NCBI RefSeq assembly: GCF_027913215.1
Contig: NZ_CP115784.1
Location: forward strand, 3,233,501-3,297,500
Length of the DNA stretch: 64,000 nt
Direction of reading: 5' to 3'
DNA from: Paracoccus aerodenitrificans
GTDB taxonomy: Bacteria; Pseudomonadota; Alphaproteobacteria; Rhodobacterales; Rhodobacteraceae
The translations under genes were made by a program, and so were the position numbers. Below the pieces are notes generated by a model. The model did not search any database. It was not told the origin of the DNA and was given only the letters and a program-made list of their open reading frames with translations. Below are positions 47,770 through 56,336 of this stretch, one piece after another (position 1 is the first letter of the stretch; every line of letters starts with the position of its first letter).

Positions 47770-48915
47770 ATGACACATTCCGACAAGATCTGGGAAAACC
47801 CGGCAGAACTCATCCGCGAGACCCGACCGGAAAATCCGGTGATGGCCTTCGCCCCGGATGTCCTGCAGGACACGGCGCGGCGCTTTCTGGACGGGTTTCC
47901 GGGGCTGGTGACCTATGCCGTCAAATCGAACCCCGAGGAAGCCGTGATCGAAAATCTCGTCGCGGCAGGGGTGCAGGGTTTCGACGTGGCCTCTCCGGCC
48001 GAGATCGACCTGATCGGCCGTCTGGCTCCGGGGGCCGCGCGGCATTATCACAATCCGGTCCGCTCCCGTGCCGAAATCGAACATGCGGTCAAGGCGGGTG
48101 TGACATCGTGGTCGGTGGACAGCGCCTCCGAACTGGACAAGCTGATTGACATGGTGCCCGCCGAAGGCTGCGAAATCTCGCCGCGCTTCAAGCTACCCGT
48201 TGCCGGTGCGATCTATGATTTCGGCTCGAAATTCGGGGCAACGCCGGAACTGGCGGCGGAACTTCTCAAGCGGGTTTCCGCGGCGGGATTCATTCCGTCC
48301 CTGACCTTCCATCCCGGCACGCAATGCACCGATCCCGGCGCGTGGGAGCAATATATCCGCACCGCTGCGGATATCTGCACCGAGGCCGGTGTGAAGGCAA
48401 AGCGGCTGAATGTCGGTGGCGGTTTCCCCTCGCATCGTGTTCACGGTGTGGAACCTGCGCTTGACGATATTTTCGGGCTGATCGGTCGCGTCACCGCCGA
48501 GGTGTTCGGCGCGGATGCACCGAATCTTGTCTGTGAGCCGGGTCGGGGGATTTGCGGCGATGCGTTCTCGCTGATCACCTGCGTCAAGGCGGTCCGCGAC
48601 GGAGAGCATGTCTTTCTGAATGACGGCGTCTATGGCGGTTTGGCCGAGCTTCCTATTGTCGGCAATATCGACCGTATCCAGCTTCTGACCCCGGAAGGAG
48701 AGCCGCGCGGCGGCGACGATACCGGCCGCGTCATCTTCGGCCCGACCTGCGATTCCGTGGATCGCCTGCCCGGAGAACTGACCCTGCCCGGCGATGTCCG
48801 TGAGGGCGACTATGTGATCTTTCACGGCGCGGGAGCCTATTCGGTTGTGACGAATACGCGCTTCAACGGTTTCGGGATGATGGAACGGGCGACGGTTCGC
48901 AGGCTGGAAAGCTGA
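47770..48915 (+). CDS. Type III PLP decarboxylase (ornithine/lysine-type)
   Basis: An alanine-racemase-fold decarboxylase, 381 residues. The PLP Lys is K52 in YAVKSNP; SLTFHPGTQC, NVGGGFPSH and EPGRGICGDAF are the phosphate and PLP contacts; Cys327 in FGPTCDSVD is the active-site Cys. It would make putrescine or cadaverine, or a diamine from another basic amino acid. The 269 bases after it, to 49184, contain no convincing gene. Confidence 0.88.
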   Translation: MTHSDKIWENPAELIRETRPENPVMAFAPDVLQDTARRFLDGFPGLVTYAVKSNPEEAVIENLVAAGVQGFDVASPAEIDLIGRLAPGAARHYHNPVRSRAEIEHAVKAGVTSWSVDSASELDKLIDMVPAEGCEISPRFKLPVAGAIYDFGSKFGATPELAAELLKRVSAAGFIPSLTFHPGTQCTDPGAWEQYIRTAADICTEAGVKAKRLNVGGGFPSHRVHGVEPALDDIFGLIGRVTAEVFGADAPNLVCEPGRGICGDAFSLITCVKAVRDGEHVFLNDGVYGGLAELPIVGNIDRIQLLTPEGEPRGGDDTGRVIFGPTCDSVDRLPGELTLPGDVREGDYVIFHGAGAYSVVTNTRFNGFGMMERATVRRLES

Positions 48916-49184
48916 CGCGGATATCCGGTCTTGTTACCGGGCAGGGTTGCCCTATCCTGTCTGCACGTGCTGTGTACATCCGGTGTACGCGCTGTGCATG
49001 GTCAGTGCTGCGCAGACCGGTCCCGGAAAGCACGGTTCCGGGCCGTGATGCGTATTTGTTTATGCTAGGGCGGGGGCAAACCGGATCTCATGGCGCGGCG
49101 TCGTCTGCGTCGGAAATCGCAGCTTGGAAACAGGGGGGATCTCGGGTTGAGTTGCATTGAAGAAAACAGTGCTATTCTGAGCCG

Positions 49185-50249
49185 ATGAACCGCCCTCCTG
49201 TCACCCATGTCGTGCTGATCGACGGCACTTTCGCCTCGCTGATGGAGGGGCGGCATTCGAATATAGGCCGCATCTATCGCCTGCTCCGCCCGCAGCGCAG
49301 CGCAACCTTCCGCGTCCGCTACGCCGCCGGTCAGCAATGGGAGGATTGGGGCAGCCTGCTGGGTATCGCAATGGGACGCGGTATGGGAGGGCGCATAAGG
49401 GACAGCTATGGCTGGCTGGCGACATCCTACAGACCCGGCGACCGGATCTTCCTGATGGGCTATTCCAGAGGCGCCTTCGCAATCCGCTCTCTCGCCGCCA
49501 TGATCGGCCGCATCGGCCTTCTGCGCCCCGAAGCCGCGACCGAGCGGAATATCCGCGTTATCTGGCGCATCTATCGCAACGAAATCTCTGCCGAGGCAAG
49601 GCAAAGCTGGTTGCAGCGGCATTGTCACGAAACGGTTCCGATCGAGATGGTCGGAGTGTTCGATACCGTCATGGCGCTCGGCATTCGCCTGCCTGTGCTG
49701 TGGATGCTGACCGAGCCGCGTTTTCGCTTTCATGATCAGCATCTGGGCCTGAATGTCCGCCGGGGTGCGCAGGCTCTGGCTCTGGACGAGAACCGCGCCG
49801 CCTATCAGCCGATCCTCTGGGACAGTGAGGATCACGCGCCGGGTGTCGTGTCGCAAATGTGGTTCCGGGGTGTTCACTCGGACATAGGCGGCCAGCTTTG
49901 GGGAGAGGAAGATTCGCGCCCTTTGGCCAATATTCCACTGGTCTGGATGCTGGAACAGGCCGGTGATGCAGGTCTGATCCTTCCCGAGGGCTGGCGTCGG
50001 CGCTTTCCCTGCGACGCCGAAGCGCCCTCAATCGGCAATTGGCGCGGCTGGGGGAAGGCGTTTCTGGCGCGTTCCCCGCGCGTGGCGGGGCTTGATCCAA
50101 GCGAGGCGCTGCATGTTTCTGTCAGGCGACCCTATGAGGGCGCGGCGATCCTTGCCGGAAAGCTTGCTGCTCTGGGACCTGACATGGCCGGAAAAACGTC
50201 GCGCAGGCGGAACCGGCAGATGCGCCGTTTCGATCAGAATCTGCGCTGA
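49185..50249 (+). CDS. DUF2235 (phospholipase-like alpha/beta hydrolase) protein
   Basis: 354 residues. HVVLIDGTFASLMEGRHSNIGRIYRLL is the family's opening D-G-T motif, the nucleophile is Ser94 in LMGYSRGAFAIRSLA, and IEMVGVFDTVMALG and WFRGVHSDIGG give the acid and His. DUF2235 includes Tle1 lipase effectors of type VI secretion, but no secretion or immunity genes are nearby and no signal is present, so a cytosolic role is more likely. The C-terminus is basic. Confidence 0.85.
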   Translation: MNRPPVTHVVLIDGTFASLMEGRHSNIGRIYRLLRPQRSATFRVRYAAGQQWEDWGSLLGIAMGRGMGGRIRDSYGWLATSYRPGDRIFLMGYSRGAFAIRSLAAMIGRIGLLRPEAATERNIRVIWRIYRNEISAEARQSWLQRHCHETVPIEMVGVFDTVMALGIRLPVLWMLTEPRFRFHDQHLGLNVRRGAQALALDENRAAYQPILWDSEDHAPGVVSQMWFRGVHSDIGGQLWGEEDSRPLANIPLVWMLEQAGDAGLILPEGWRRRFPCDAEAPSIGNWRGWGKAFLARSPRVAGLDPSEALHVSVRRPYEGAAILAGKLAALGPDMAGKTSRRRNRQMRRFDQNLR

Positions 50250-50282
50250 TCCCTGAACAGCCAGGCCGGGTTCTGTCCCCGC

Positions 50283-51140
50283 TCAGGCAGCCAGTTCCGT
50301 CCCGCCGATGCCCAGATCCCGGCACACGGCCAGCGTCATTTCCGGCTTGTTCAGCGTATAGAAATGCAGATGCCCGACCCCGCCATCCATCAGATCGCGG
50401 CACAGCCTGGTGCAGAGATCATGGGCAAGGCTGGCCTCGCCTTCGGGTCCGGCCTTTTCGAAAGCCTCGATCGCCCAGTCCGGCACGGTCGTTCCGCAGC
50501 GTGCGGCGAATTTCCGGGTGCCGTTCCAGCTTTGGATCGGCAGGATCCCCGGATGCACAGGCGCATCTATGCCCGCCGCGGCGCAGGCGTCGCGGAATCG
50601 GAAAAACGTTTCGGCATCGAAGAAGAACTGGGTGATCGATGACGACGCACCCGCTTCGATCTTGAGCTTGAGGAACCGGACATCCGCCTCGGTCGAGCCG
50701 CCCGAATCGGGATGAGGCTCGGGATAGGCACCGGCCCGGATGGTGAAACCGCCCCGCGACGCAATCGCTTCGATCAGGTCGATGGATGAGGAAAACCCGT
50801 CCGGATGCGCCGTCCAGCGATCCTGACCCTGAGGCGCATCGCCGCGAAGCGCCACGATTTCGCGCACACCCGCCTGCGCATAATCATCGACGATCTGCAT
50901 GGTTTCTTCGCGGCTGGCATCCACGCAGGTCAGATGCGCGGCGACGTTCAGCCCATAATGATTATGCAGCGCCGCCACAGCCTCATGCGTCAGCTTGCGC
51001 GTGGTTCCGCCCGCGCCATAGGTCACCGACACGAAATCCGGCGACAGCGGCGCAAGCGCCCGCGCCGTTTCCCACAGCCGGAATGAGGCGTCCAGATTGC
51101 GGGGCGGGAAGAATTCGAAGCTGACGGCGGTCTTGTTCAT
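50283..51140 (-). CDS. metF: Methylenetetrahydrofolate reductase
   Basis: Makes 5-methyltetrahydrofolate for methionine synthesis. 285 residues, FAD-dependent bacterial type. SFEFFPPRN near the N-terminus holds the catalytic Glu; SVTYGAGGTTR, ALRGDAPQG and FFFDAETFFRF follow. The ATG at 51138-51140 is the start; 29 further codons upstream would run through the metR operator. It is divergent from metR. Confidence 0.94.
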   Translation of the reverse strand: MNKTAVSFEFFPPRNLDASFRLWETARALAPLSPDFVSVTYGAGGTTRKLTHEAVAALHNHYGLNVAAHLTCVDASREETMQIVDDYAQAGVREIVALRGDAPQGQDRWTAHPDGFSSSIDLIEAIASRGGFTIRAGAYPEPHPDSGGSTEADVRFLKLKIEAGASSSITQFFFDAETFFRFRDACAAAGIDAPVHPGILPIQSWNGTRKFAARCGTTVPDWAIEAFEKAGPEGEASLAHDLCTRLCRDLMDGGVGHLHFYTLNKPEMTLAVCRDLGIGGTELAA

Positions 51141-51182
51141 GGTGGCGTTCCTTTCGGGGGCCTTGTGCCATGTCAGGCGGCG

Positions 51183-51214
51183 TGAGACAAATTCATAATC
51201 CACATGATTATCAT
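51183..51214. promoter_or_regulatory. MetR box and adjoining palindrome between metF and metR
   Basis: TGAGACAAATTCA (51183-51195) matches the MetR consensus TGAA-N5-TTCA at 7 of 8 fixed positions. ATGATTATCAT (51204-51214) is an 11-base palindrome that covers one of the possible metR start codons. Confidence 0.6.
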
Positions 51215-51221
51215 GAGACAG

Positions 51222-52133
51222 ATGCATCTAGAACTGCGACATCTTCGAACCATTCGCGCAATCCATGAACAGGGCGGTCTGGCGCGTGCGGCGGATATAC
51301 TGAACATCACTCAATCGGCGCTGTCCCATCAGGTCAAGGCTCTTGAGGATCAGGCCGGGGTGGATCTGTTCGTCCGCCGCTCGCGGCCCATGCGCCTGTC
51401 AGCCGCCGGTTTGCGGCTGCTGCGGCTGGCAGAGCAGGTGCTGCCGCTTGTCGAGGCGGCGGAAGCCGAGATCGAGGGGGTCGGAGACGGGCGCGTCGGC
51501 CAGTTGCATATCGCCCTGGAATGCCATGCCTGTTTCGACTGGGTTCTGCCGGTGCTGGACAAATTCCGCCGCGCCTTTCCCGAGGTGGATCTGGATATCC
51601 GCCAGAGGCTCGCCTTCACCGCCCTGCCGGCCTTGCAGCGCGAAGAGGTCGATCTGGTAATTTCGATGGACCCCGAGCCATTGCCGGGGATCCATTTCGA
51701 GCCTCTGTTCGATTATTCTCCAACTCTCGTGGTGCCAGCGGGTCATCCACTTGTGGCGCGTGGCTTCGCCCGGCCCGAGGATCTGGCCGCTGAAAGCCTG
51801 ATCGTCTATCCTATGACCCGCTCGCGGCTGGATGTGTTCTCGGAATTCCTGACTCCTGCCGGGATCGAGCCGCGAGAGATACGCGAGATCGAACTGACCG
51901 ATGTATCCCTTATGCTGGTTGCCGCCGGGCGCGGTGTCGCGGTGATGCCCGACTGGGTTTTGCAGCGCCATGCTGGCAATCCAGAGCTGGGTTTCGTGAG
52001 GCTTACGGAAAGCGGTATCCGCCGCACCGTCCATGCCGGAATTCGCGAGGAACTTGCTCAGCACGCCTATATGCAGCATTTTCTCAGACTGGCGCGGACC
52101 GAGGCGGTGCGCTCGACCCGGCCTCCGCGATGA
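51222..52133 (+). CDS. metR: LysR-family regulator MetR
   Basis: A homocysteine-responsive activator of methionine genes. 303 residues from the chosen start. The N-terminal winged helix is ELRHLRTIRAIHEQGGLARAADILNITQSALSHQVKALEDQAGVDLFVRRSRPMR. ALECHACFDWVLP and IVYPMTRSRLDVFSEFLTPAGIEPREI match E. coli MetR closely (recalled as IECHSCIQWLTP and [20 protein letters not shown]). ATGs at 51204 and 51213 are also in frame; 51222 best fits MetR N-termini. Confidence 0.9.
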   Translation: MHLELRHLRTIRAIHEQGGLARAADILNITQSALSHQVKALEDQAGVDLFVRRSRPMRLSAAGLRLLRLAEQVLPLVEAAEAEIEGVGDGRVGQLHIALECHACFDWVLPVLDKFRRAFPEVDLDIRQRLAFTALPALQREEVDLVISMDPEPLPGIHFEPLFDYSPTLVVPAGHPLVARGFARPEDLAAESLIVYPMTRSRLDVFSEFLTPAGIEPREIREIELTDVSLMLVAAGRGVAVMPDWVLQRHAGNPELGFVRLTESGIRRTVHAGIREELAQHAYMQHFLRLARTEAVRSTRPPR

Positions 52134-52223
52134 TCCCTGCCGCACCTTGCCCGGAGGCAATGGCTTCCATTTGCACCGCAGAGGGCCTAAACCCCCGCCA
52201 AACCGAATTGCAGGAGCAGCGCG

Positions 52224-53012
52224 ATGCCAAGCGCCAATATGAACGTCATGATCAAGGCGGCCCGCAAGGCAGGGCGCAGCCTGGTCAAGGATTTCCGTGA
52301 GGTCGAGAATCTTCAGGTCTCGGCCAAGGGCGCGGGCGATTTCGTCAGCCGTGCGGATAAAGAGGCCGAACGCATCATCAAGGAAGAGTTGCGCGGCGCA
52401 CGTCCGAATTACGGTTGGATCGGCGAGGAAACCGGCGAAGAGGCGGGCGAGGACCCGACCCGCCGCTGGATCGTGGACCCGCTGGACGGCACGACGAATT
52501 TCCTGCACGGCTTGCCGCATTGGGCCGTTTCCATCGCGCTGGAACATAAAAGCGAGATCGTTGCAGCGGTCATTTTCGACGCCGCAAAAGATGAGCTTTA
52601 CACCGCCGAAAAAGGCGGCGGCGCATGGATGAACGGGCAGCGTCTGCGGGTCTCGGGGCGCCGTCAGATGATCGAATCGATCTTCGCGACCGGGGTTCCT
52701 TTTGGCGGGCGCGGCACGCTTCCGGCAACGCTGAAGGATCTGGCGCGGCTGATGCCTCTGACAGCGGGCGTCCGGCGGTTCGGCTCTGCGGCGCTGGATC
52801 TCGCCTATGTCGCGGCGGGGCGCTATGAGGGCTATTGGGAGCGCGGCATTCATTCCTGGGACGTTGCGGCGGGTATCCTCCTGGTCAAGGAAGCGGGCGG
52901 CTTCGTCGAGGCGATCCGCGGCGAAGGTCCGGTCGTCGATGCCGGGAATATCGTCTGTGCGAATGCTCAGCTTTTCGGCCAGTTCGCCGAGATCATCCGG
53001 ACCCGCGACTGA
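52224..53012 (+). CDS. suhB: Inositol monophosphatase SuhB
   Basis: A Mg/Li-sensitive phosphatase, 262 residues. Metal ligands are visible in GEETGEE, WIVDPLDGTTNFLHG (about residues 88-102) and the C-terminal HSWDVAAG. SuhB also binds RNA polymerase and NusA in rRNA antitermination in E. coli. GCAGGAGCAG precedes the ATG. Its stop overlaps the ybgC start by one base, linking it to the tol operon. Confidence 0.92.
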   Translation: MPSANMNVMIKAARKAGRSLVKDFREVENLQVSAKGAGDFVSRADKEAERIIKEELRGARPNYGWIGEETGEEAGEDPTRRWIVDPLDGTTNFLHGLPHWAVSIALEHKSEIVAAVIFDAAKDELYTAEKGGGAWMNGQRLRVSGRRQMIESIFATGVPFGGRGTLPATLKDLARLMPLTAGVRRFGSAALDLAYVAAGRYEGYWERGIHSWDVAAGILLVKEAGGFVEAIRGEGPVVDAGNIVCANAQLFGQFAEIIRTRD

Positions 53013-53401
53013 TGCATCTCTGGCCGGTTCGTGTCTATTACGAAGATACCGATCTGGCCGGGATCGTCTATTACGCCAATTATCTGAAATTCATCGAACG
53101 CGCCCGGACCGAGTGGATCCGTGAACTGGGCATCGACCAGTCACGGCTAAAGCAGGAAAGCGGCGCGGTTTTCGCTGTCCGGCGGGTCGAGGCGGATTAC
53201 CTTGCCCCGGCGGTCTTCGACGATGAACTGAGCGTGACCACACGTGTGGTCAGGATCACTCCGGCCCGGATCGAGTTGGAACAGCAGGTTTTGCGCGGCG
53301 ATACGGTGCTGTTTTCCGCCCTTGTGACGCTGGCCTGTCTGGGCCCGGATATGCGACCGCGCAGGCTGCCGGGCGATCTTGCGCAACTCATGCGAAGTTG
53401 A
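53012..53401 (+). CDS. ybgC: Tol-Pal-associated acyl-CoA thioesterase YbgC
   Basis: A 129-residue hotdog-fold thioesterase of the 4HBT family. The active-site helix reads YYEDTDLAGIVYYANYLKFIERARTEW, with the catalytic Asp in EDTD. It starts MHLWPVRVYYEDTD at the TGATG overlap with suhB. The adjacent tol genes are its usual partners. An 84-base gap with a hairpin separates it from tolQ. Confidence 0.93.
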   Translation: MHLWPVRVYYEDTDLAGIVYYANYLKFIERARTEWIRELGIDQSRLKQESGAVFAVRRVEADYLAPAVFDDELSVTTRVVRITPARIELEQQVLRGDTVLFSALVTLACLGPDMRPRRLPGDLAQLMRS

Positions 53402-53439
53402 ACGGCATTTCGTTGGTCGCGCCCGGTCTTTTCTGTTAG

Positions 53440-53473
53440 AAATCCCGGAAATGGCCGAAAACGGCCGGGATTT
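53440..53473 (+). promoter_or_regulatory. Bulged hairpin directly before tolQ
   Basis: The outer stem AAATCCC (53440-53446) pairs with GGGATTT (53467-53473) and the inner GGCCG (53453-53457) with CGGCC (53462-53466), loop AAAA, with a 6-base bulge on the 5' side. It ends 12 bases before the tolQ ATG. It could be an attenuator or a terminator of the suhB-ybgC transcript. Confidence 0.5.
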
Positions 53474-53485
53474 TACGGGCAGAGC

Positions 53486-54160
53486 ATGGAACAACTCGAC
53501 TTTTCGCTGATCGCGCTTTTCATGCGCGCCTCGCTGATTGTGAAGATCGTGATGGTGTTGCTGATCCTCGCGTCTTTCTGGTCATGGGCGCTGATCATTC
53601 AGAAATTGCTGAAATTCGGCGCAGCGCGGACCGAGGCGGCGAAATTCGACCGGGCCTTCTGGTCGGGTGAGCCGCTGGATGATCTCTATGACAGGATGGG
53701 GGAAAACCCGCGCGGCGCTGCGGAACGTATTTTCGCCGCCGGAATGGGAGAATGGCGGAAATCGCAGGACGATGCGGGCCGGATGATACCGGGAACGCAG
53801 CAACGCATCGACCGGGCCATGAATGTGGCGATCGGGCGCGAAGAGGTGCGGCTGACGCGCGGTCTGTCCTTCCTGGCGACAATCGGATCGACCGCGCCCT
53901 TTATCGGGCTGTTCGGGACGGTCTGGGGCATCAAGACGGCGTTCGAACAGATTGCGATTGCGCAGGACACATCCCTTGCCGTGGTCGCGCCCGGCATTGC
54001 CGAGGCGTTGCTGGCCACCGCGCTTGGCTTGTTGGCGGCGATTCCGGCGGTGATTTTCTATAATAAATTCACGGCTGACGCAGACCGGCTTGGCGCGAAT
54101 TATGAGAACTTCTCGGATGAGTTCTCGACGATCCTGTCCCGCCAACTGAACGAGGGCTGA
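53486..54160 (+). CDS. tolQ: Tol-Pal motor protein TolQ
   Basis: The inner-membrane proton-channel stator of Tol-Pal, MotA/TolQ/ExbB family. 224 residues with three membrane segments: about 15-38, 125-152 (GLSFLATIGSTAPFIGLFGTVWGI) and 163-192 (VVAPGIAEALLATALGLLAAIPAVIFYN). The long cytoplasmic loop lies between the first two. The start has GGGCAGAGC just ahead. Three bases separate it from tolR. Confidence 0.95.
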   Translation: MEQLDFSLIALFMRASLIVKIVMVLLILASFWSWALIIQKLLKFGAARTEAAKFDRAFWSGEPLDDLYDRMGENPRGAAERIFAAGMGEWRKSQDDAGRMIPGTQQRIDRAMNVAIGREEVRLTRGLSFLATIGSTAPFIGLFGTVWGIKTAFEQIAIAQDTSLAVVAPGIAEALLATALGLLAAIPAVIFYNKFTADADRLGANYENFSDEFSTILSRQLNEG

Positions 54161-54163
54161 GCC

Positions 54164-54613
<450 letters not shown>

Positions 54614-54617
54614 TCCG

Positions 54618-56336
54618 ATGCTGGATCCGCTTGAGGTTGCAGAACAGGGCAGGGACCGCGCCGAGCGTATCGGTGTGTGGGTGTCGGGTATTGCCCACAG
54701 CTCTCTGGTCGTGTGGGCTGCGGTCGGTGGGGCGTTGTTCGCCGCCGATGACAACCCGCCGCCGCAGATTGCCGAGGTGGTGACGATTTCTGCGCAGGAA
54801 TTCGAGGAACTTGCCGCAAGGTCGCGCGGGGCCGGGCCGGTAGGGCAGGCGGATGGCGCGGCGCCTGTGCAGCCAGAGGCTCCGGGGGATACGACCGCGC
54901 CGGAAGGCCCCGATCTGGCGCTTGACGTGCCACAGCCGGACAGCACTGCGACAACGCTGCCTTCTCCGGCAACCGATGCGGAACCGGCACCGGATCTGAG
55001 CGATCTTGAACAGGCCAACCCGCCCGTGGATGTCGCGACGCTCGCGCCCGAACCTGCGCCGCTTCCACCGTCACAGGACGATTCGCCCGCCGCGCCTCTG
55101 CCCGACGATATGCCCGAGATCGCCGTGCCGGACCGCCCGGACGCGCCGGAATCGGGTGAAGTGCCGGAGCCGCCCGAAGCCGAGCCGGTTTCGGAACTGG
55201 CGCTGACCCAGTCCAGATACCCGCCCGAGCGCCCCGAGGGGCTGCGCGAGGCGGTTCTGGCCGCAAGGCAGCAGGCTGAAGCGGCGGCTGCGCAGGCGGA
55301 AGCCGAACGTCAGGAAGCCGAAGCGCAACGCGCCGAGGAAGAGCGTCAGGCCGCCGAGGCTGCCGCTGAACGCGCAGAACAGGAACGTCTGGCGGCGGAA
55401 GACGCCGCGCGTGAGGAAGAACAGCGCCGTCTTGCAGAAGAAGAACGCGCCCGGGAAGAGGCCGAGCGTCTGGCAGCGGAACGCGCCGAAGCCGAACGGC
55501 TTGCCGCTGAACGGGCCGAAGCGCAGCGTCTGGCCGAAGAGGAAGCGCGGCGCGAGCAGGAGCGTCTGGAAGAAGAACGCCGCCGGGCCGAGGAAGCCCG
55601 CATCGCCGAGGCTGAACGGCAAGCGGAAGAACGGCGCCTCGCCGAAGAGGCTGCCCGCCGTGAGGAAGAAGCCCGCATCGCCCGCGAAGCGCGTGAGCGT
55701 GCAGCGGAAGAAGCCCGCGCCCGCGCCGAGGCCGAGCTTGCGCGTGAGACGGCTCTTGCCGAAAGGCTCGCTGAACAGGAGCGTCTTCAGCTTGAGGCGC
55801 TGAATGCTCAGGAAGCGACCCCAAGCCCGTTTGACGGCAATGCGCCTGAGGGCGAGGGCGAAGGGGGCGGGTCCGATGTGCTGACCGACGCGTTGAATGA
55901 GGCGGGGGCGACGACCCTCGATCTGGACGAGCTGGACGATGTGCTTGCCGATGCAATGGGCGAAACCCGACCTTCGGAACTGCCGCGTAACGAAGCGGTC
56001 GAGATTGCCTCGGTGCCGATGACCGCCGAGGAACGGGAAGGGTTCCGGGATGCGGTGCAAAGCTGCTGGAATCTCAGCGCCCTCTCGACCGATGCGGCGG
56101 AAATGCGCGTGATCATCGGCTTCCAGATGGATCGCGACGGCATGCCTGATCCCGAAAGCTTCCGCATGGTTGACGACCCCGAACCCGACAGCGCCCGGCA
56201 GCAGGCATTCGAAGCCGCACGCCGCGCGGTTCTGCGTTGTGCGGGTGAAGGCTATGATCTTCCTGCCGACAAGTATTTCGAATGGGACGATGTCGAGATG
56301 ACGTTCTCGCCCTCTGGCGTAGAGGAGATCGAATGA
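54618..56336 (+). CDS. tolA: Cell-envelope protein TolA
   Basis: The energised rod linking TolQR to Pal/TolB. 572 residues, longer than E. coli TolA (421). One N-terminal membrane anchor (about 20-44) leads to a long acidic, Pro-rich region (about 60-205). A charged Glu/Ala/Arg coiled coil then spans about 208-398, with low-complexity repeats of RLAEE and EAERQA type. The C-terminal domain (about 470-572) includes REGFRDAVQSCWNLSALS. Last codon overlaps tolB. Confidence 0.93.
   Translation: MLDPLEVAEQGRDRAERIGVWVSGIAHSSLVVWAAVGGALFAADDNPPPQIAEVVTISAQEFEELAARSRGAGPVGQADGAAPVQPEAPGDTTAPEGPDLALDVPQPDSTATTLPSPATDAEPAPDLSDLEQANPPVDVATLAPEPAPLPPSQDDSPAAPLPDDMPEIAVPDRPDAPESGEVPEPPEAEPVSELALTQSRYPPERPEGLREAVLAARQQAEAAAAQAEAERQEAEAQRAEEERQAAEAAAERAEQERLAAEDAAREEEQRRLAEEERAREEAERLAAERAEAERLAAERAEAQRLAEEEARREQERLEEERRRAEEARIAEAERQAEERRLAEEAARREEEARIAREARERAAEEARARAEAELARETALAERLAEQERLQLEALNAQEATPSPFDGNAPEGEGEGGGSDVLTDALNEAGATTLDLDELDDVLADAMGETRPSELPRNEAVEIASVPMTAEEREGFRDAVQSCWNLSALSTDAAEMRVIIGFQMDRDGMPDPESFRMVDDPEPDSARQQAFEAARRAVLRCAGEGYDLPADKYFEWDDVEMTFSPSGVEEIE

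Noticed and set aside
49185..50249. Type VI secretion lipase effector
   Set aside because: No vgrG, PAAR, immunity or secretion genes nearby, and no effector-specific domain.
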